From: Desulfuromonadaceae bacterium
Lineage (GTDB): Bacteria; Desulfobacterota; Desulfuromonadia; Geobacterales; Pseudopelobacteraceae
Direction of reading: 5' to 3'
Length of the DNA: 34,258 nucleotides
Assembly: GCA_028712665.1 (NCBI GenBank)
Contig: JAQTRC010000012.1
Location: 1 to 34,258, forward strand
Shown here in pieces: positions 15,020 to 23,567 of the stretch; within the stretch, counting starts at the first letter, position 1, and each line of letters opens with the position of its first letter. The notes below the pieces were generated by a model. That model worked only from the letters and a program-made list of their open reading frames with translations, did no database searches and was not told the DNA's origin. A program made the position numbers and the translations under genes.

Positions 15020-16716
15020 CACCATTCCTTAGAAAATTCACCCGGCTGCTCTGCCTTGCGTCCCTGCTCGCGGCATTTGGCTGTTCCTCGCAGCAAAACG
15101 CCCTGAACTCGCGAGAATCGCTGATCAAGGAAAAAATCCCGCGCAATAATGACCCTCCTTCATTGCCTCTTGAGTATAAAGCCCCGGAATTTTTCCCGGT
15201 GACCGAAGAGATCGTTCCGCTCAAGACCAAGATAGTAAATATTGTGGTCAGGAACAGTTCGCTTGGAGATGTGCTGCATGTTCTGGCCGAATCAAGCGGC
15301 CTGAACCTGCTGATCGACCGGGATGTGGCACTCGATCAATCGGTTACGCTTACCTTGCGTAACGTTTCCGCGCAGGAGGCTCTTAAGGATATTTTTTCCA
15401 GCGTAGACTGCTTTTACACGATCCAGGGTAATACACTTAAGGTAGCATCTGTGACTACCAAAATTTTCGAGCTGGGGCATCCGGCGCTTATCAATTCTTA
15501 TTCAATGGATGTAGGTGGGGACATACTTGGCGGCGCAATGGTAACAGCGGGTGGTGGCAGCGGCTCAAGCAACCTTAAGGGGGCGATCACCACTGGAAGC
15601 AAGGCCGATGCCACTGCGCACGACTTCTGGGGATCGCTGGAGAAATCACTGAGTAACGTACTTGGCAAAAATGAGACTGCGGCAGAACGTCCGGCTGAAA
15701 ACAGAACGCAGCCACTGATTCAGACTTCGCCGGGACAGGGAAGAAATCAGCAATCGACCCAGAATATCACGAATATCAGCAACCGCTCGTCCGGAGGCCA
15801 GTCAACTTCAGGGCGGGCGCAGCAGAACATAACCATCAACCGCCTGACCGGCACGATCATGGTCACCGCCACCCGCATGGGGATGGACCGGGTAGAGCGT
15901 TATCTTGACAATGTACGAAAGGTGCTCAGCAGACAGGTCATGATCGAAGCCAGGATTATCGAAGTCCAGCTGAATGAAGGGTTGAACTTCGGCATAGACT
16001 GGTCGTTTCTGGAAAATGTAAAAGCTTTGGGAGGCACGGTAAATGCCGGTTTCGGGGCACTCAACATGGCTACCCGCAGTTTTGCCCCGGCAACCGATAC
16101 AGCTGCAAATGCATCCAAATTTCAGGTCGGGGTCAGCAGAGCAAATTTTCAGACGCTGCTGACAGCACTGAAAACACAGGGTGATGTCAAGACCCTCTCC
16201 AACCCTAAAATAAATGTGATGAACGGTCATGCCTCAATCCTGACCGTCGGCAGGAATACCAGCTATATATCCAAGGTAACCTCCACCACAACCGCCGCCA
16301 CCGGCTCCACCCCGCTTACCACCTTTAACGTCGAAACCGGCAGTATCCTTTCCGGGATGATTATCGGCATAGTCCCCTATATTTCTGAAAGCGGTGAAAT
16401 TTCGCTGAATGTCACTCCGATAACGTCGGATCTGGTAAAACTTGATGAAAAATCTGTCGGCGCGGCAGGCAACCAGACGACCATCTCGATACCGACCGTT
16501 GACCTGCGAGAGATGACCACTACGGTCAAGATGCACGATGGCCAACTGGTGATAATAGGTGGTCTGATTTCCAGAAAATCTTCCACCCAGGATGAAAAAG
16601 TACCATTTATAGGCGACATACCTTTTCTCGGCAAATTATTCACTCGCGAGAAAATCAGCGAAGAGCGTTCCGAACTTGTGCTGCTACTGCGCCCGCAAAT
16701 CGTAAGTGGAGAATGA
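15001..16716 (+). CDS. mshL: MSHA-type pilus secretin
   Basis: This 571-aa outer-membrane secretin forms the channel for the pilus fibre. The N-terminus is a lipoprotein-like signal with Cys28 (AAFGC, a loose lipobox). About residues 85-150 form an STN/N0 domain (LGDVLHVLAESSGLNLLIDR). A Gly/Ser/Asn/Gln-rich linker lies at about 225-275. An N1-type domain follows (IMVTATRMGMDRVERYLDNV). The C-terminal beta-barrel half starts near VMIEARIIEVQLNEGLNFGI and ends with the secretin signature VIIGGLISRKSS, VPFIGDIPFLGKLF and SELVLLLRPQIV. GGAAAGGAAAT precedes the ATG at 15001. It is 49 bases before the ATPase gene. Confidence 0.88.
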   Translation: MALHRMTPFLRKFTRLLCLASLLAAFGCSSQQNALNSRESLIKEKIPRNNDPPSLPLEYKAPEFFPVTEEIVPLKTKIVNIVVRNSSLGDVLHVLAESSGLNLLIDRDVALDQSVTLTLRNVSAQEALKDIFSSVDCFYTIQGNTLKVASVTTKIFELGHPALINSYSMDVGGDILGGAMVTAGGGSGSSNLKGAITTGSKADATAHDFWGSLEKSLSNVLGKNETAAERPAENRTQPLIQTSPGQGRNQQSTQNITNISNRSSGGQSTSGRAQQNITINRLTGTIMVTATRMGMDRVERYLDNVRKVLSRQVMIEARIIEVQLNEGLNFGIDWSFLENVKALGGTVNAGFGALNMATRSFAPATDTAANASKFQVGVSRANFQTLLTALKTQGDVKTLSNPKINVMNGHASILTVGRNTSYISKVTSTTTAATGSTPLTTFNVETGSILSGMIIGIVPYISESGEISLNVTPITSDLVKLDEKSVGAAGNQTTISIPTVDLREMTTTVKMHDGQLVIIGGLISRKSSTQDEKVPFIGDIPFLGKLFTREKISEERSELVLLLRPQIVSGE

Positions 16717-16765
16717 AAGATATATTCTAAACTAAACCTTGAACTACAGATGAAAGGCAGACTGC

Positions 16766-18418
16766 ATGGCAACAGCTCCGATGCGCATAGGCGACCTCTT
16801 GATTTCAAAAGGGCTGCTCACCCCAAAGAAGCTTCAAATCGCTCTGATCCAGCAGCGAGTTACCGGCGCGATACTGGGAGATACCTTGATTTCACTCGGT
16901 TTTGTAACCGCACAGGAATTCGCCGAAACCATAGCCGATCAATCCGGAGTCGAATATGTAGACCTGCGCGATTTCAGTATTTCAGAAGAAGCGCTCCGGC
17001 TGATCCCAAAGGAAACTGCCCGCAAGAGCGGCTACATCCCGCTTGAGGTACTTAACGGAGTACTCTCCATAGGTGTTACCAACCCCAGCAATATCATGGC
17101 GCTCGATACCGTGCGCCAGCTTACCGGAACCACGCCAAGGGTCTATCTGGTCGATCAGGACGCCTACAGCGACTACATCGAAAGCGCCTACTATTTTGTC
17201 GAACATCCGGTAAAACAGCGGCTGGAAAAATTCTTCTCCCAGCTGAAGAGCGGCGGAGCCGTGCAGAGTTCAATCGTCCCGGAGCTTACCGACCTGCTCC
17301 TGATGGACGGGATCCGAAAAAAAGCCACCGACATCCACCTGACCCCGTCAAAAGATGTCCTGCACGTTTTTTACCGTATCGACGGCGTACTTACTTATGG
17401 CCACTGTCTTCCGCATGTTTTCCAGGCGTCGCTGGCATCACGCATCAAAATCATGGCTCATCTGGACATTGCCGAGTCGCGTCTGCCACAGGACGGCTCA
17501 TATACGCTGGAGTTCCTGAACAAAAGATATGATCTCCGCATATCGACCGTTCCCTCCATCTACGGCGAAAATATCGTTATCCGCGTCCTCTCCACCAGCG
17601 GTTCGCTAATGAGCGTCGCGATGCTTGGCCTGAATGAAAATCTGGTCGCCATCATGCGGAGCCTGTTCGAAAAATCGCACGGAATCGTCCTGATCACCGG
17701 ACCGACCGGCAGTGGTAAGACCACAACCCTGTACTCCTGTCTGCGCGACATAGACCTGCTGGAGCGAAACGTCATCACTGTCGAGGATCCGGTCGAATAT
17801 CGGCTGAACTTTGTCCGTCAGACCGAGGTTAACGAAAAAGCGGGCTATACCTTTGCCTCCTCTGCCCGTACCTTTATGCGCCAGGATCCGGATGTCATGC
17901 TCCTTGGCGAGATCCGCGACACCGAAACCGGCCAGATGGCCGTCCGGGCCTCCATTACCGGCCATCTTGTACTATCCACACTGCACACCAACGACGCCGT
18001 CACCTCAATCCCGCGTTTGCTCGATCTTGGCATGGACAAACTGCTGCTCTCTTCATCGCTTCTGGCTGTCGTAGCGCAGCGCCTGGCCCGCAAAATCTGT
18101 CCGAACTGCAAAGTGGCCTACACCGTTTCAGAAACCGAGAAGGCAACCTTCAGAAGAGCGGGGCTGGATGTAACCACCGCCTATCGGGGCAAAGGGTGCG
18201 AACGATGCGGCGGCAGCGGCTATACAGGCAGAACTTTGATTGCAGAGATAATGATAATCAAGTCCGATATCAAGGATATGATCTACACCGGAGCCTCTTC
18301 CAGCGTTATCTACCAAGCGGCGCTCAAGGGTGGAATGGTACCGATGATGGTTGATGGGCTGAGAAAAGCGGCCGGCGGCCACACTACCGTCCAAGAGATT
18401 CAGAGGGTGGCCGGATGA
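16766..18418 (+). CDS. mshE: MshE-type pilus assembly ATPase with c-di-GMP-binding MshEN domain
   Basis: This 550-aa PilB/GspE-family extension ATPase opens directly with an MshEN domain. Motif 1 spans residues 7-30 (RIGDLLISKGLLT...), a 5-residue spacer follows, and motif 2 spans 36-59 (ILGDTLISLGFVT...), exactly the 24-5-24 layout known to bind c-di-GMP. The ATPase core has Walker A GPTGSGKTT (Lys318), an Asp box VEDPVEYRL, Walker B DPDVMLLGEIRD and the His box LSTLHTNDA. Near the C-terminus two CxxC pairs (CPNC, CERC) form the zinc knuckle. Its stop overlaps the mshG-like start (ATGA). The ATPase drives pilus polymerisation at the inner membrane. Confidence 0.92.
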   Translation: MATAPMRIGDLLISKGLLTPKKLQIALIQQRVTGAILGDTLISLGFVTAQEFAETIADQSGVEYVDLRDFSISEEALRLIPKETARKSGYIPLEVLNGVLSIGVTNPSNIMALDTVRQLTGTTPRVYLVDQDAYSDYIESAYYFVEHPVKQRLEKFFSQLKSGGAVQSSIVPELTDLLLMDGIRKKATDIHLTPSKDVLHVFYRIDGVLTYGHCLPHVFQASLASRIKIMAHLDIAESRLPQDGSYTLEFLNKRYDLRISTVPSIYGENIVIRVLSTSGSLMSVAMLGLNENLVAIMRSLFEKSHGIVLITGPTGSGKTTTLYSCLRDIDLLERNVITVEDPVEYRLNFVRQTEVNEKAGYTFASSARTFMRQDPDVMLLGEIRDTETGQMAVRASITGHLVLSTLHTNDAVTSIPRLLDLGMDKLLLSSSLLAVVAQRLARKICPNCKVAYTVSETEKATFRRAGLDVTTAYRGKGCERCGGSGYTGRTLIAEIMIIKSDIKDMIYTGASSSVIYQAALKGGMVPMMVDGLRKAAGGHTTVQEIQRVAG

Positions 18419-19629
18419 GTTTTTTTGCCTATAGCGCCATTGATGCAAACGGTCAGGCAGTCAAGGGTACATTTGAATCCGAAAACCTCGATTCCGCATC
18501 GGTTGACCTCAAGGCCAAAGGGCTCTATCCCATCTCTATAGAGGCAACCTCCAGTCGGCTGGGGAATCTGTACAAGGCGTATGCCTCTTTTCAGGTCGGG
18601 CGGATTGAGGTTATCGAATTTGCCCAGGGCCTCGCGGTAATGCTGAGGGCCGGTTTACCGATTTTAACCTCCTTGGAAGATGTTATAGACTCTACCGCCA
18701 ACAAGGCTCTCAAAAACGCCCTTTTGGACGTCAGACAGAAAGTAGAACAGGGAACTCCCGTATCCAGAGCGCTGGCGCTTCAGGGGGCGATATTTCCCGA
18801 TATTTTAAATACTTTGGTATCAGTGGGAGAGGAAACTGGCCGTTTTGACGCCAGCCTGCAGGAGGCGGCCGACCACCTGATGCGGGTTCAAAATCTGGCG
18901 GATGCAATCAAAAAAGCGTTGATGTATCCGGCTTTCGCCATTTCCACTACGCTCTCCGCGCTGGTTTTCTGGCTGGCTTTCGTTCTGCCCAAGCTGACCG
19001 GCACAATGACCAGCATGGGTGTAAAACTCCCGCCGCTCACCCTTGCCTTGATTGCAGTCAGCGCACTGTTTAAGGCGCACTGGGGCAAAATGATGCTGTC
19101 GCTGCTGATTTTCCCTATCAGCATCTATTTGATGGGAAAAAACAAAAAAGCAAGATACTACCGGGACCTGGCCGCGATAAGGATACCTATTGTCAAACTG
19201 ATCGTCTTCAACAAGCTGCTCGCTTCATTTGCCGAACAGTTCGGAATACTTGTAGGGGCCGGCATTTCCGTTGACCGGCTCTTTGATCTGCTGATACCAT
19301 CTCTCGGAAATGAATATTTCGAAGTAAAACTCTGGAAAGCCAAGGAAACCATCTTAAACGGCAACCTGATTTCGGTATCGCTTAAAGAACTGAATATTTT
19401 CCCGAATATAGTGATCCGGATGATCAGCATCGGCGAGACCACCGGGACACTCGATACACAACTAAAATTTCTCTCCGGATATTACGCCAAAAAACTGAAC
19501 GACGCTACCGACAGCCTCGGCAAGATGATAGAACCAATTGTAATGATAGTAATCGGTGGACTTTTCGCCGTCATTATCATGGGGCTGATGCTTCCGATCT
19601 ACGATCTGGTATCAAAAATGGGGAAATAA
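18415..19629 (+). CDS. mshG: MshG/PilC/GspF-type inner-membrane platform protein
   Basis: A 404-aa protein with two tandem GspF domains. The N-terminal soluble part is FFAYSAIDANGQAVKGTFES, and IEFAQGLAVMLRAGLPIL opens the first cytoplasmic helix bundle. A TM pair lies at about residues 170-230. The second bundle has SFAEQFGILVGAGISVDRLFD, and a last TM segment lies near 375-397 (IVMIVIGGLFAVIIMGLMLPI). GEETGRFD and GETTGTLD mark the paired repeats. It is the membrane rotor/platform onto which the extension ATPase docks. It is coupled to mshE by a 4-base overlap. Confidence 0.9.
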   Translation: MSFFAYSAIDANGQAVKGTFESENLDSASVDLKAKGLYPISIEATSSRLGNLYKAYASFQVGRIEVIEFAQGLAVMLRAGLPILTSLEDVIDSTANKALKNALLDVRQKVEQGTPVSRALALQGAIFPDILNTLVSVGEETGRFDASLQEAADHLMRVQNLADAIKKALMYPAFAISTTLSALVFWLAFVLPKLTGTMTSMGVKLPPLTLALIAVSALFKAHWGKMMLSLLIFPISIYLMGKNKKARYYRDLAAIRIPIVKLIVFNKLLASFAEQFGILVGAGISVDRLFDLLIPSLGNEYFEVKLWKAKETILNGNLISVSLKELNIFPNIVIRMISIGETTGTLDTQLKFLSGYYAKKLNDATDSLGKMIEPIVMIVIGGLFAVIIMGLMLPIYDLVSKMGK

Positions 19630-19659
19630 TAAAGCGACACCAGGGGGATATTTCACGGT

Positions 19660-20802
19660 ATGGCAGCCAATTATCTGGATTTTTTCGATCTTAACGATGA
19701 TCCGTTTCGCATGACGCCGGACATCCATTATTTCTACAACTCGCCGGAACATTCTACCGCTCTTCTCTCGCTTGAATACTGTTTTAAGGAGAAAGAGGGG
19801 TTTTGCCTCCTTACCGGCGAACCGGGCACCGGCAAGACTACCCTGATGCGCCTGTTTGTGGATAAATGGAAGGATCGGGCCGAAATAGCGCTTATCATGA
19901 CCCCGCGCCTTTCTCCTGAAGAATTTTTTCTTGCCGTGCTGGAAGACTTCAAAATTCCTCTGATAAGCAGAAGTAAAAACGATCAGTTGAAAGCCTTCCG
20001 TGATTTTCTGCTGACGCACGCCGCCAACGACAGGCGGGTAGCCATAATTGTGGACGAGGCGCAGCAGCTGCCGGATACCACACTTGAAGAACTTCGCCTT
20101 CTCTCAAATCTTGAAACCGAAAAAGAAAAACTTTTACAGATCATCCTGATCGGTCAACCGGAGCTTAGAACCAAGCTGGGAAGCCAACTGCTCCGGCAAC
20201 TGAACCAGCGGATATCGGTTCGAGTTCAGCTCAAGCCCCTTAATGAGGTGGAAACCTCTGATTACATCAACACCAGACTTATCCGCGCCGGCAACAGCAC
20301 CCTCTTTGCAAATCAAAAAGCAAAGGCTCTGATATTCAAATTATCGGGCGGCAAGCCGAGAAGAATCAATCTGCTCTCCACACGCGCACTCATGTCCGCC
20401 TTTCTGGAGGGAACAAAAGAGGTGACCGCAACCCATGTCAGGAAAGGGGCGGCGGATGTTATGGAAAGCGAAATGGATGAAAAAGAATACTCTGCTGCGG
20501 CAGCACGCCGGCGCACAAAAAAGAACTGGCTGTTTGCAGCCGATCCCAGGGGAAAAGCCTCTTCGCGCACTCCAATGGCGATGATCCTGGGCATACTGTT
20601 TCTAATCGCTGCCGGATACGCATTCTACTATTTCGGCTACGCCCGGCCCACTACCACGCTCTTAGAACCGGTTGTCACCCGAGCATCCGCCCCGCCTCTC
20701 TCCCCCAACCCGGCGGCAGTGACAGCAGGGCGGATCTCATCAGCCACGCAGAGCGTACAGGCCAGACAGAGCAGTGCTAAACAGGAATTAAATGCGAAAT
20801 AG
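19660..20802 (+). CDS. mshM: MshM/GspA-like AAA ATPase with C-terminal membrane anchor
   Basis: This 380-aa protein of the ExeA/GspA/MshM group has a Walker A GEPGTGKTT (Lys59), Walker B AIIVDEAQQLPD, a sensor region QIILIGQPELR and LNQRISVRVQLKPL. The helical lid carries ARRINLL-type wording (KPRRINLLSTRALM). A TM segment lies at about residues 306-328, with a short Pro/Ser-rich periplasmic tail. GspA-type ATPases help insert or assemble the secretin through peptidoglycan, and a lytic transglycosylase follows next. A GGGGGG run sits somewhat far (about 11 bases) upstream of the ATG. Confidence 0.82.
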   Translation: MAANYLDFFDLNDDPFRMTPDIHYFYNSPEHSTALLSLEYCFKEKEGFCLLTGEPGTGKTTLMRLFVDKWKDRAEIALIMTPRLSPEEFFLAVLEDFKIPLISRSKNDQLKAFRDFLLTHAANDRRVAIIVDEAQQLPDTTLEELRLLSNLETEKEKLLQIILIGQPELRTKLGSQLLRQLNQRISVRVQLKPLNEVETSDYINTRLIRAGNSTLFANQKAKALIFKLSGGKPRRINLLSTRALMSAFLEGTKEVTATHVRKGAADVMESEMDEKEYSAAAARRRTKKNWLFAADPRGKASSRTPMAMILGILFLIAAGYAFYYFGYARPTTTLLEPVVTRASAPPLSPNPAAVTAGRISSATQSVQARQSSAKQELNAK

Positions 20803-20813
20803 GCACTGTTGTT

Positions 20814-20830
20814 CGGTTAGATAATTGCAG
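20814..20830 (+). promoter_or_regulatory. weak sigma-54-like site upstream of the lytic transglycosylase
   Basis: GG (20815-20816), 10 bases, then GC (20827-20828), with a good TTGCA at the -12 element but a poor -24 element (CGGTTA). It lies 87 bases before the ATG at 20916. GG-N10-GC occurs by chance fairly often, so this is only a candidate. Confidence 0.22.
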
Positions 20831-20915
20831 CGTACCAGCCAGAACCAAGTAACATTTAAATCCAAAGGCCAAACCGGACAGATATGTATATTTTTATGTT
20901 AATTCAAGGCACAAC

Positions 20916-21434
20916 ATGTTAAAGAGACTGGCATTTCTGATTATTCTGTCAATAACCCTTTTCCCGGCAACAGTCCTGCCGTTCTGCTTTGATGCGGCCG
21001 GGAAAAATTACGGGATAAACCCGCAACTGCTGAGAGGAATAGCCAGGGTAGAATCGAGCCTGAATCCGGTCGCAATCAACCGCAACAAAAACGGCAGCAC
21101 GGATTACGGTTTGATGCAGATCAACAGCTTTTGGCTGAAGAAACTGGGAACAACAACCGAAGAGCTCTTGCATAATCCTTGCTACAACGTAATGGCCGGC
21201 GCATACGTTCTTCGTGGCTGCCTTGACCGCCATGGTGAGAACTGGAAGGCAATAGGTTGTTATAATGCTACCAATCGCAACAAGCAGGCGGCGTATTCCT
21301 GGAAGATCTACCGAGAACTCCTGAAAGGCGCCACCGCAAAGGTTCAGGAAAATAAAATGGCCGAGCCGGCGGAAAATAATACCGTGCGGCCACCTGTTTC
21401 ATCGCTTTGGGTGTCAGTGACGGATATTGAGTAA
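20916..21434 (+). CDS. secreted lytic transglycosylase (SLT family)
   Basis: This 172-aa periplasmic murein hydrolase has a signal peptide at residues 1 to about 22 (RLAFLIILSITLFPA). The SLT domain carries catalytic Glu46 in RGIARVESSLNP, the GLMQINSFW motif and the NPCYNVMAGAYVL helix, and closes with AIGCYNA. It is small, like IagB/VirB1/PilT-type specialised transglycosylases that open peptidoglycan for secretion or pilus machines. The tail after about residue 140 is disordered. It sits between the GspA-like ATPase and the MshN-like gene, so a role in secretin or pilus passage through the wall is likely. Only a weak AAGG precedes the ATG. Confidence 0.88.
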   Translation: MLKRLAFLIILSITLFPATVLPFCFDAAGKNYGINPQLLRGIARVESSLNPVAINRNKNGSTDYGLMQINSFWLKKLGTTTEELLHNPCYNVMAGAYVLRGCLDRHGENWKAIGCYNATNRNKQAAYSWKIYRELLKGATAKVQENKMAEPAENNTVRPPVSSLWVSVTDIE

Positions 21435-21458
21435 ATGTTAAAATATGACGGAGTTTAA

Positions 21459-22565
21459 ATGAGCCTTCTGGCTGATCTCCTTTCAAAAACAAAAAATATC
21501 GGCTCGTCAAGCGGGAAGGATGTTCCCCCGACTCTCGCTCGCGCCCAGAGTGCCGGTGCGGCCTCACCCTGGCTGAAACGACGATATATCATCATGTCGG
21601 TTCTCGCCATCTTTTCAATTATAATTGGGATTTTTCTCCCTTCACAACTAAAACACCTCCCTTATTTCCGGCATCTCAAAAAAGCCCAGCTCGCTCCGCC
21701 TCAGCCGTTTAAGATGCCGCTCCCGCCAATGACTGTTCCGGATAAAACCAAGGAGCAGATCGCAGAAGAAGCAAAGAAAACAGTTGCTGCCGAGAAACCG
21801 GACAAAACCGCCGAACCTGAAACCGTGTCAAATAAACAGACCTCTTCAGCCGCTAAAGTCAAAAAAACCTTCAGAAAGCCTATATCCAAAATACAACACC
21901 CCTCTCAAAAAGAAGAAGCTATGTTTCAGGATAAGATCGCTCATTACAAACCGGCAACTGCCAAACATAAAACCGTTGAACCCGAACCGGCCAAAATTGA
22001 CACGAATGCACGGGGCGCCCTTCTCTATGCAGCACGTTCATCAGAGCAGTCCGGCGACTGGAGGGGTGCGCTTGCCAGCTACCGGGCTGTGCTGGACATC
22101 GATCCGGATAATTACCGGGTAATGAGCAACAGCGCCGCCGCTTACAACAAACTGGGAATGTATCCTGACGGAGAGCGTCAGGCGCGCAGGGCGCTTGCAA
22201 TAAAGCCTGATTATGTCCCGGCTCTTATTAATGCGGCCATCGCCTGTTCTTCGCAGAATAACAACAAGGATGCGCTGGCGTTTTTTGCTGCCGCCGCGGC
22301 AGCCGAACCGGACAACAAAAGCCTGGCTGTCAATCTGGGCATAATGCAGGAGCGCGCCGGAAATCTGAATGATGCGCTGGCTACCTACCGCCGGGCTGCA
22401 GCATCCGGTGATCCCCAGGCGCTCTTCGGCATGGCAAGAGTGAATGAACAAACCGGACACAAAAGCGAGGCCATAACTGCCTACAGAATAATAATGTCGC
22501 AGAAAAACGCAAGTCCATCTCTGAAAAGGGAGGTAAAAAACAGACTGCTGGGGTTGGAGCAATAA
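21459..22565 (+). CDS. MshN-like TPR inner-membrane protein
   Basis: A 368-aa bitopic protein has a short cytoplasmic start (MSLLADLLSKTKNI), a TM segment at about residues 47-68 (IIMSVLAIFSIIIGIFL), a long Pro/Lys/Thr-rich linker (about 75-180) and four or so tetratricopeptide repeats from about 185 to the end (SGDWRGALASYRAVLDIDPDN; AGNLNDALATYRRAA). MshN of MSHA systems has the same plan. The hinge probably spans the periplasm to reach the secretin or peptidoglycan. GGAG lies 6 bases before the ATG. It is the last machine gene before the pilin promoter. Confidence 0.72.
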   Translation: MSLLADLLSKTKNIGSSSGKDVPPTLARAQSAGAASPWLKRRYIIMSVLAIFSIIIGIFLPSQLKHLPYFRHLKKAQLAPPQPFKMPLPPMTVPDKTKEQIAEEAKKTVAAEKPDKTAEPETVSNKQTSSAAKVKKTFRKPISKIQHPSQKEEAMFQDKIAHYKPATAKHKTVEPEPAKIDTNARGALLYAARSSEQSGDWRGALASYRAVLDIDPDNYRVMSNSAAAYNKLGMYPDGERQARRALAIKPDYVPALINAAIACSSQNNNKDALAFFAAAAAAEPDNKSLAVNLGIMQERAGNLNDALATYRRAAASGDPQALFGMARVNEQTGHKSEAITAYRIIMSQKNASPSLKREVKNRLLGLEQ

Positions 22566-22582
22566 TCAGGACTGTTTGATAT

Positions 22583-22598
22583 CGGCATACAACTTGCG
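22583..22598 (+). promoter_or_regulatory. candidate sigma-54 promoter for the main prepilin
   Basis: CGGCAT-N5-TTGC with GG at 22584-22585, exactly 10 bases, then GC at 22596-22597. Both -24 and -12 elements match well (GGCA and TTGC). Pilin genes are classically RpoN-dependent. The predicted leader is a little over 200 bases. A sigma-70-like TTGACA at 22675-22680 lacks a good -10 at 16-18 bases. Confidence 0.5.
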
Positions 22599-22723
22599 TG
22601 TATGAACAGTCGGCAAAAAACGGTAAATAGCCATTTTCTAATTAAATATCAACGGGACGATTCATTATAAACTTGACATTCATGGTAAATAAATGCTACC
22701 GATTGAAGGAATACTATATTTTA

Positions 22724-22784
22724 AAACATCGTAATAGAATGAAAACATTGTAATGGACATGGAGTGACATAAGCAGCTGCTTAT
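22724..22784 (+). promoter_or_regulatory. direct repeat and perfect palindrome in the prepilin leader
   Basis: AAACATCGTAATAGA (22724-22738) recurs as AAACATTGTAATGGA (22743-22757), with 2 mismatches and start-to-start spacing of 19 bases. Just after lies the perfect 16-base palindrome ATAAGCAGCTGCTTAT (22769-22784), 31 bases before the prepilin ATG. They may be operator sites for a DNA-binding regulator or RNA structure in the leader. Confidence 0.45.
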
Positions 22785-22815
22785 AGACAAGGTACATACA
22801 AAAGGAGAAATACTC

Positions 22816-23460
22816 ATGAAAGGATCAAACTCTATGGTTAAGAATCTTCGTAACAACAAAGGTTTCACCCTGATTGAAATGGCGATCGTTCTGGTGATCA
22901 TCGGCATCATCATCGGCGCGGTAGTAAAGGGGCAGGATCTGGTCGATAACGCAAAGGCAAAACAGTTTGCAAGCAAGGTTCAGGCGTGGCAGATCGCACT
23001 CAACACGTACTATGACAGAAAAGGCAGCTTTCCTGGCGATAGTGATAAAGATGGCGTTATTGCCAGTAACGTACAAAATGACATTGCATCTGCCAATTTT
23101 GCAACACCTCCCGAAAGCAACTTTGTGATTGGCGGGTCAGCTTTTTATATCTATTTAGGAAACGGTCAAGGAAGCAGTTCTTCTGCTACTTCAATTAAGA
23201 ATTATTTGGTTGCATGTAAAGATGTTGCCTGTGCAAACTCATATGAACCAGACACTGCGGCTGACTTAGCAGCCCTGAAGTACTTCGAGTCATATGACAC
23301 CTCTGTTGATAGTACGGCTGATGCCAAGGCTGGTAGTGTTCAGGCTTTAAAAGCCGCAACTCAAGGTACAGGCGTAGTAACGGGCATTACTACCGGTGTA
23401 ACTGGTACTGATTGGTTGACAGGCACAGATATTAAGGGTCTTGCTTTGCTATTAAAATAG
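22816..23460 (+). CDS. type IV prepilin, probable major (MshA-like) pilin
   Basis: This 214-aa prepilin has a 16-residue leader ending NNKG and cleavage before FTLIEMA, with Glu5 present. The N-methylated hydrophobic helix follows (IVLVIIGIIIGAVVKG), then the helix KQFASKVQAWQIALNTYYDR and the turn GSFPGDSDKDG seen in Geobacter-type prepilins. A C-terminal globular domain carries one close cysteine pair (CKDVAC) and a Thr/Gly/Ala-rich end. AGGAGA at perfect spacing supports the first ATG; a second Met at residue 7 is possible. Its own terminator follows immediately and a long leader precedes it, so it is set up for separate, high expression: my reason for calling it the major subunit. Confidence 0.85.
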   Translation: MKGSNSMVKNLRNNKGFTLIEMAIVLVIIGIIIGAVVKGQDLVDNAKAKQFASKVQAWQIALNTYYDRKGSFPGDSDKDGVIASNVQNDIASANFATPPESNFVIGGSAFYIYLGNGQGSSSSATSIKNYLVACKDVACANSYEPDTAADLAALKYFESYDTSVDSTADAKAGSVQALKAATQGTGVVTGITTGVTGTDWLTGTDIKGLALLLK

Positions 23461-23488
23461 TGGTCGGTTGACACTGATAATGAAAAGT

Positions 23489-23525
23489 AATGGGGAGGCG
23501 CCGCCACGCGCCTCCTCATTTTTTT
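23489..23525 (+). terminator. intrinsic terminator after the main prepilin
   Basis: A 13-bp stem (23489-23501 with 23508-23520; core GGAGGCGC/GCGCCTCC, one G-T wobble) with a 6-base loop is followed by a run of seven T (23519-23525). It isolates the pilin from the downstream glycosyltransferase gene, whose true start lies after it. Confidence 0.85.
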
Positions 23526-23567
23526 AGATACGCTTGCGTCTCTACTGAAATCTCCCTTGAAAACGCC

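Noticed and set aside
22675-22703. Sigma-70 promoter with TTGACA before the prepilin
   Set aside because: A good -35 hexamer but no acceptable -10 at 16-18 bases (CTACCG region).
22565-22815. GEMM-type c-di-GMP/cGAMP riboswitch before the prepilin
   Set aside because: The conserved core strings (GGCAAACC..., ACGCAAAGCC) are absent here and in the other intergenic gaps.
23490-23567. Longer glycosyltransferase start at 23490
   Set aside because: The added 26 codons are read from the terminator hairpin of the prepilin gene.
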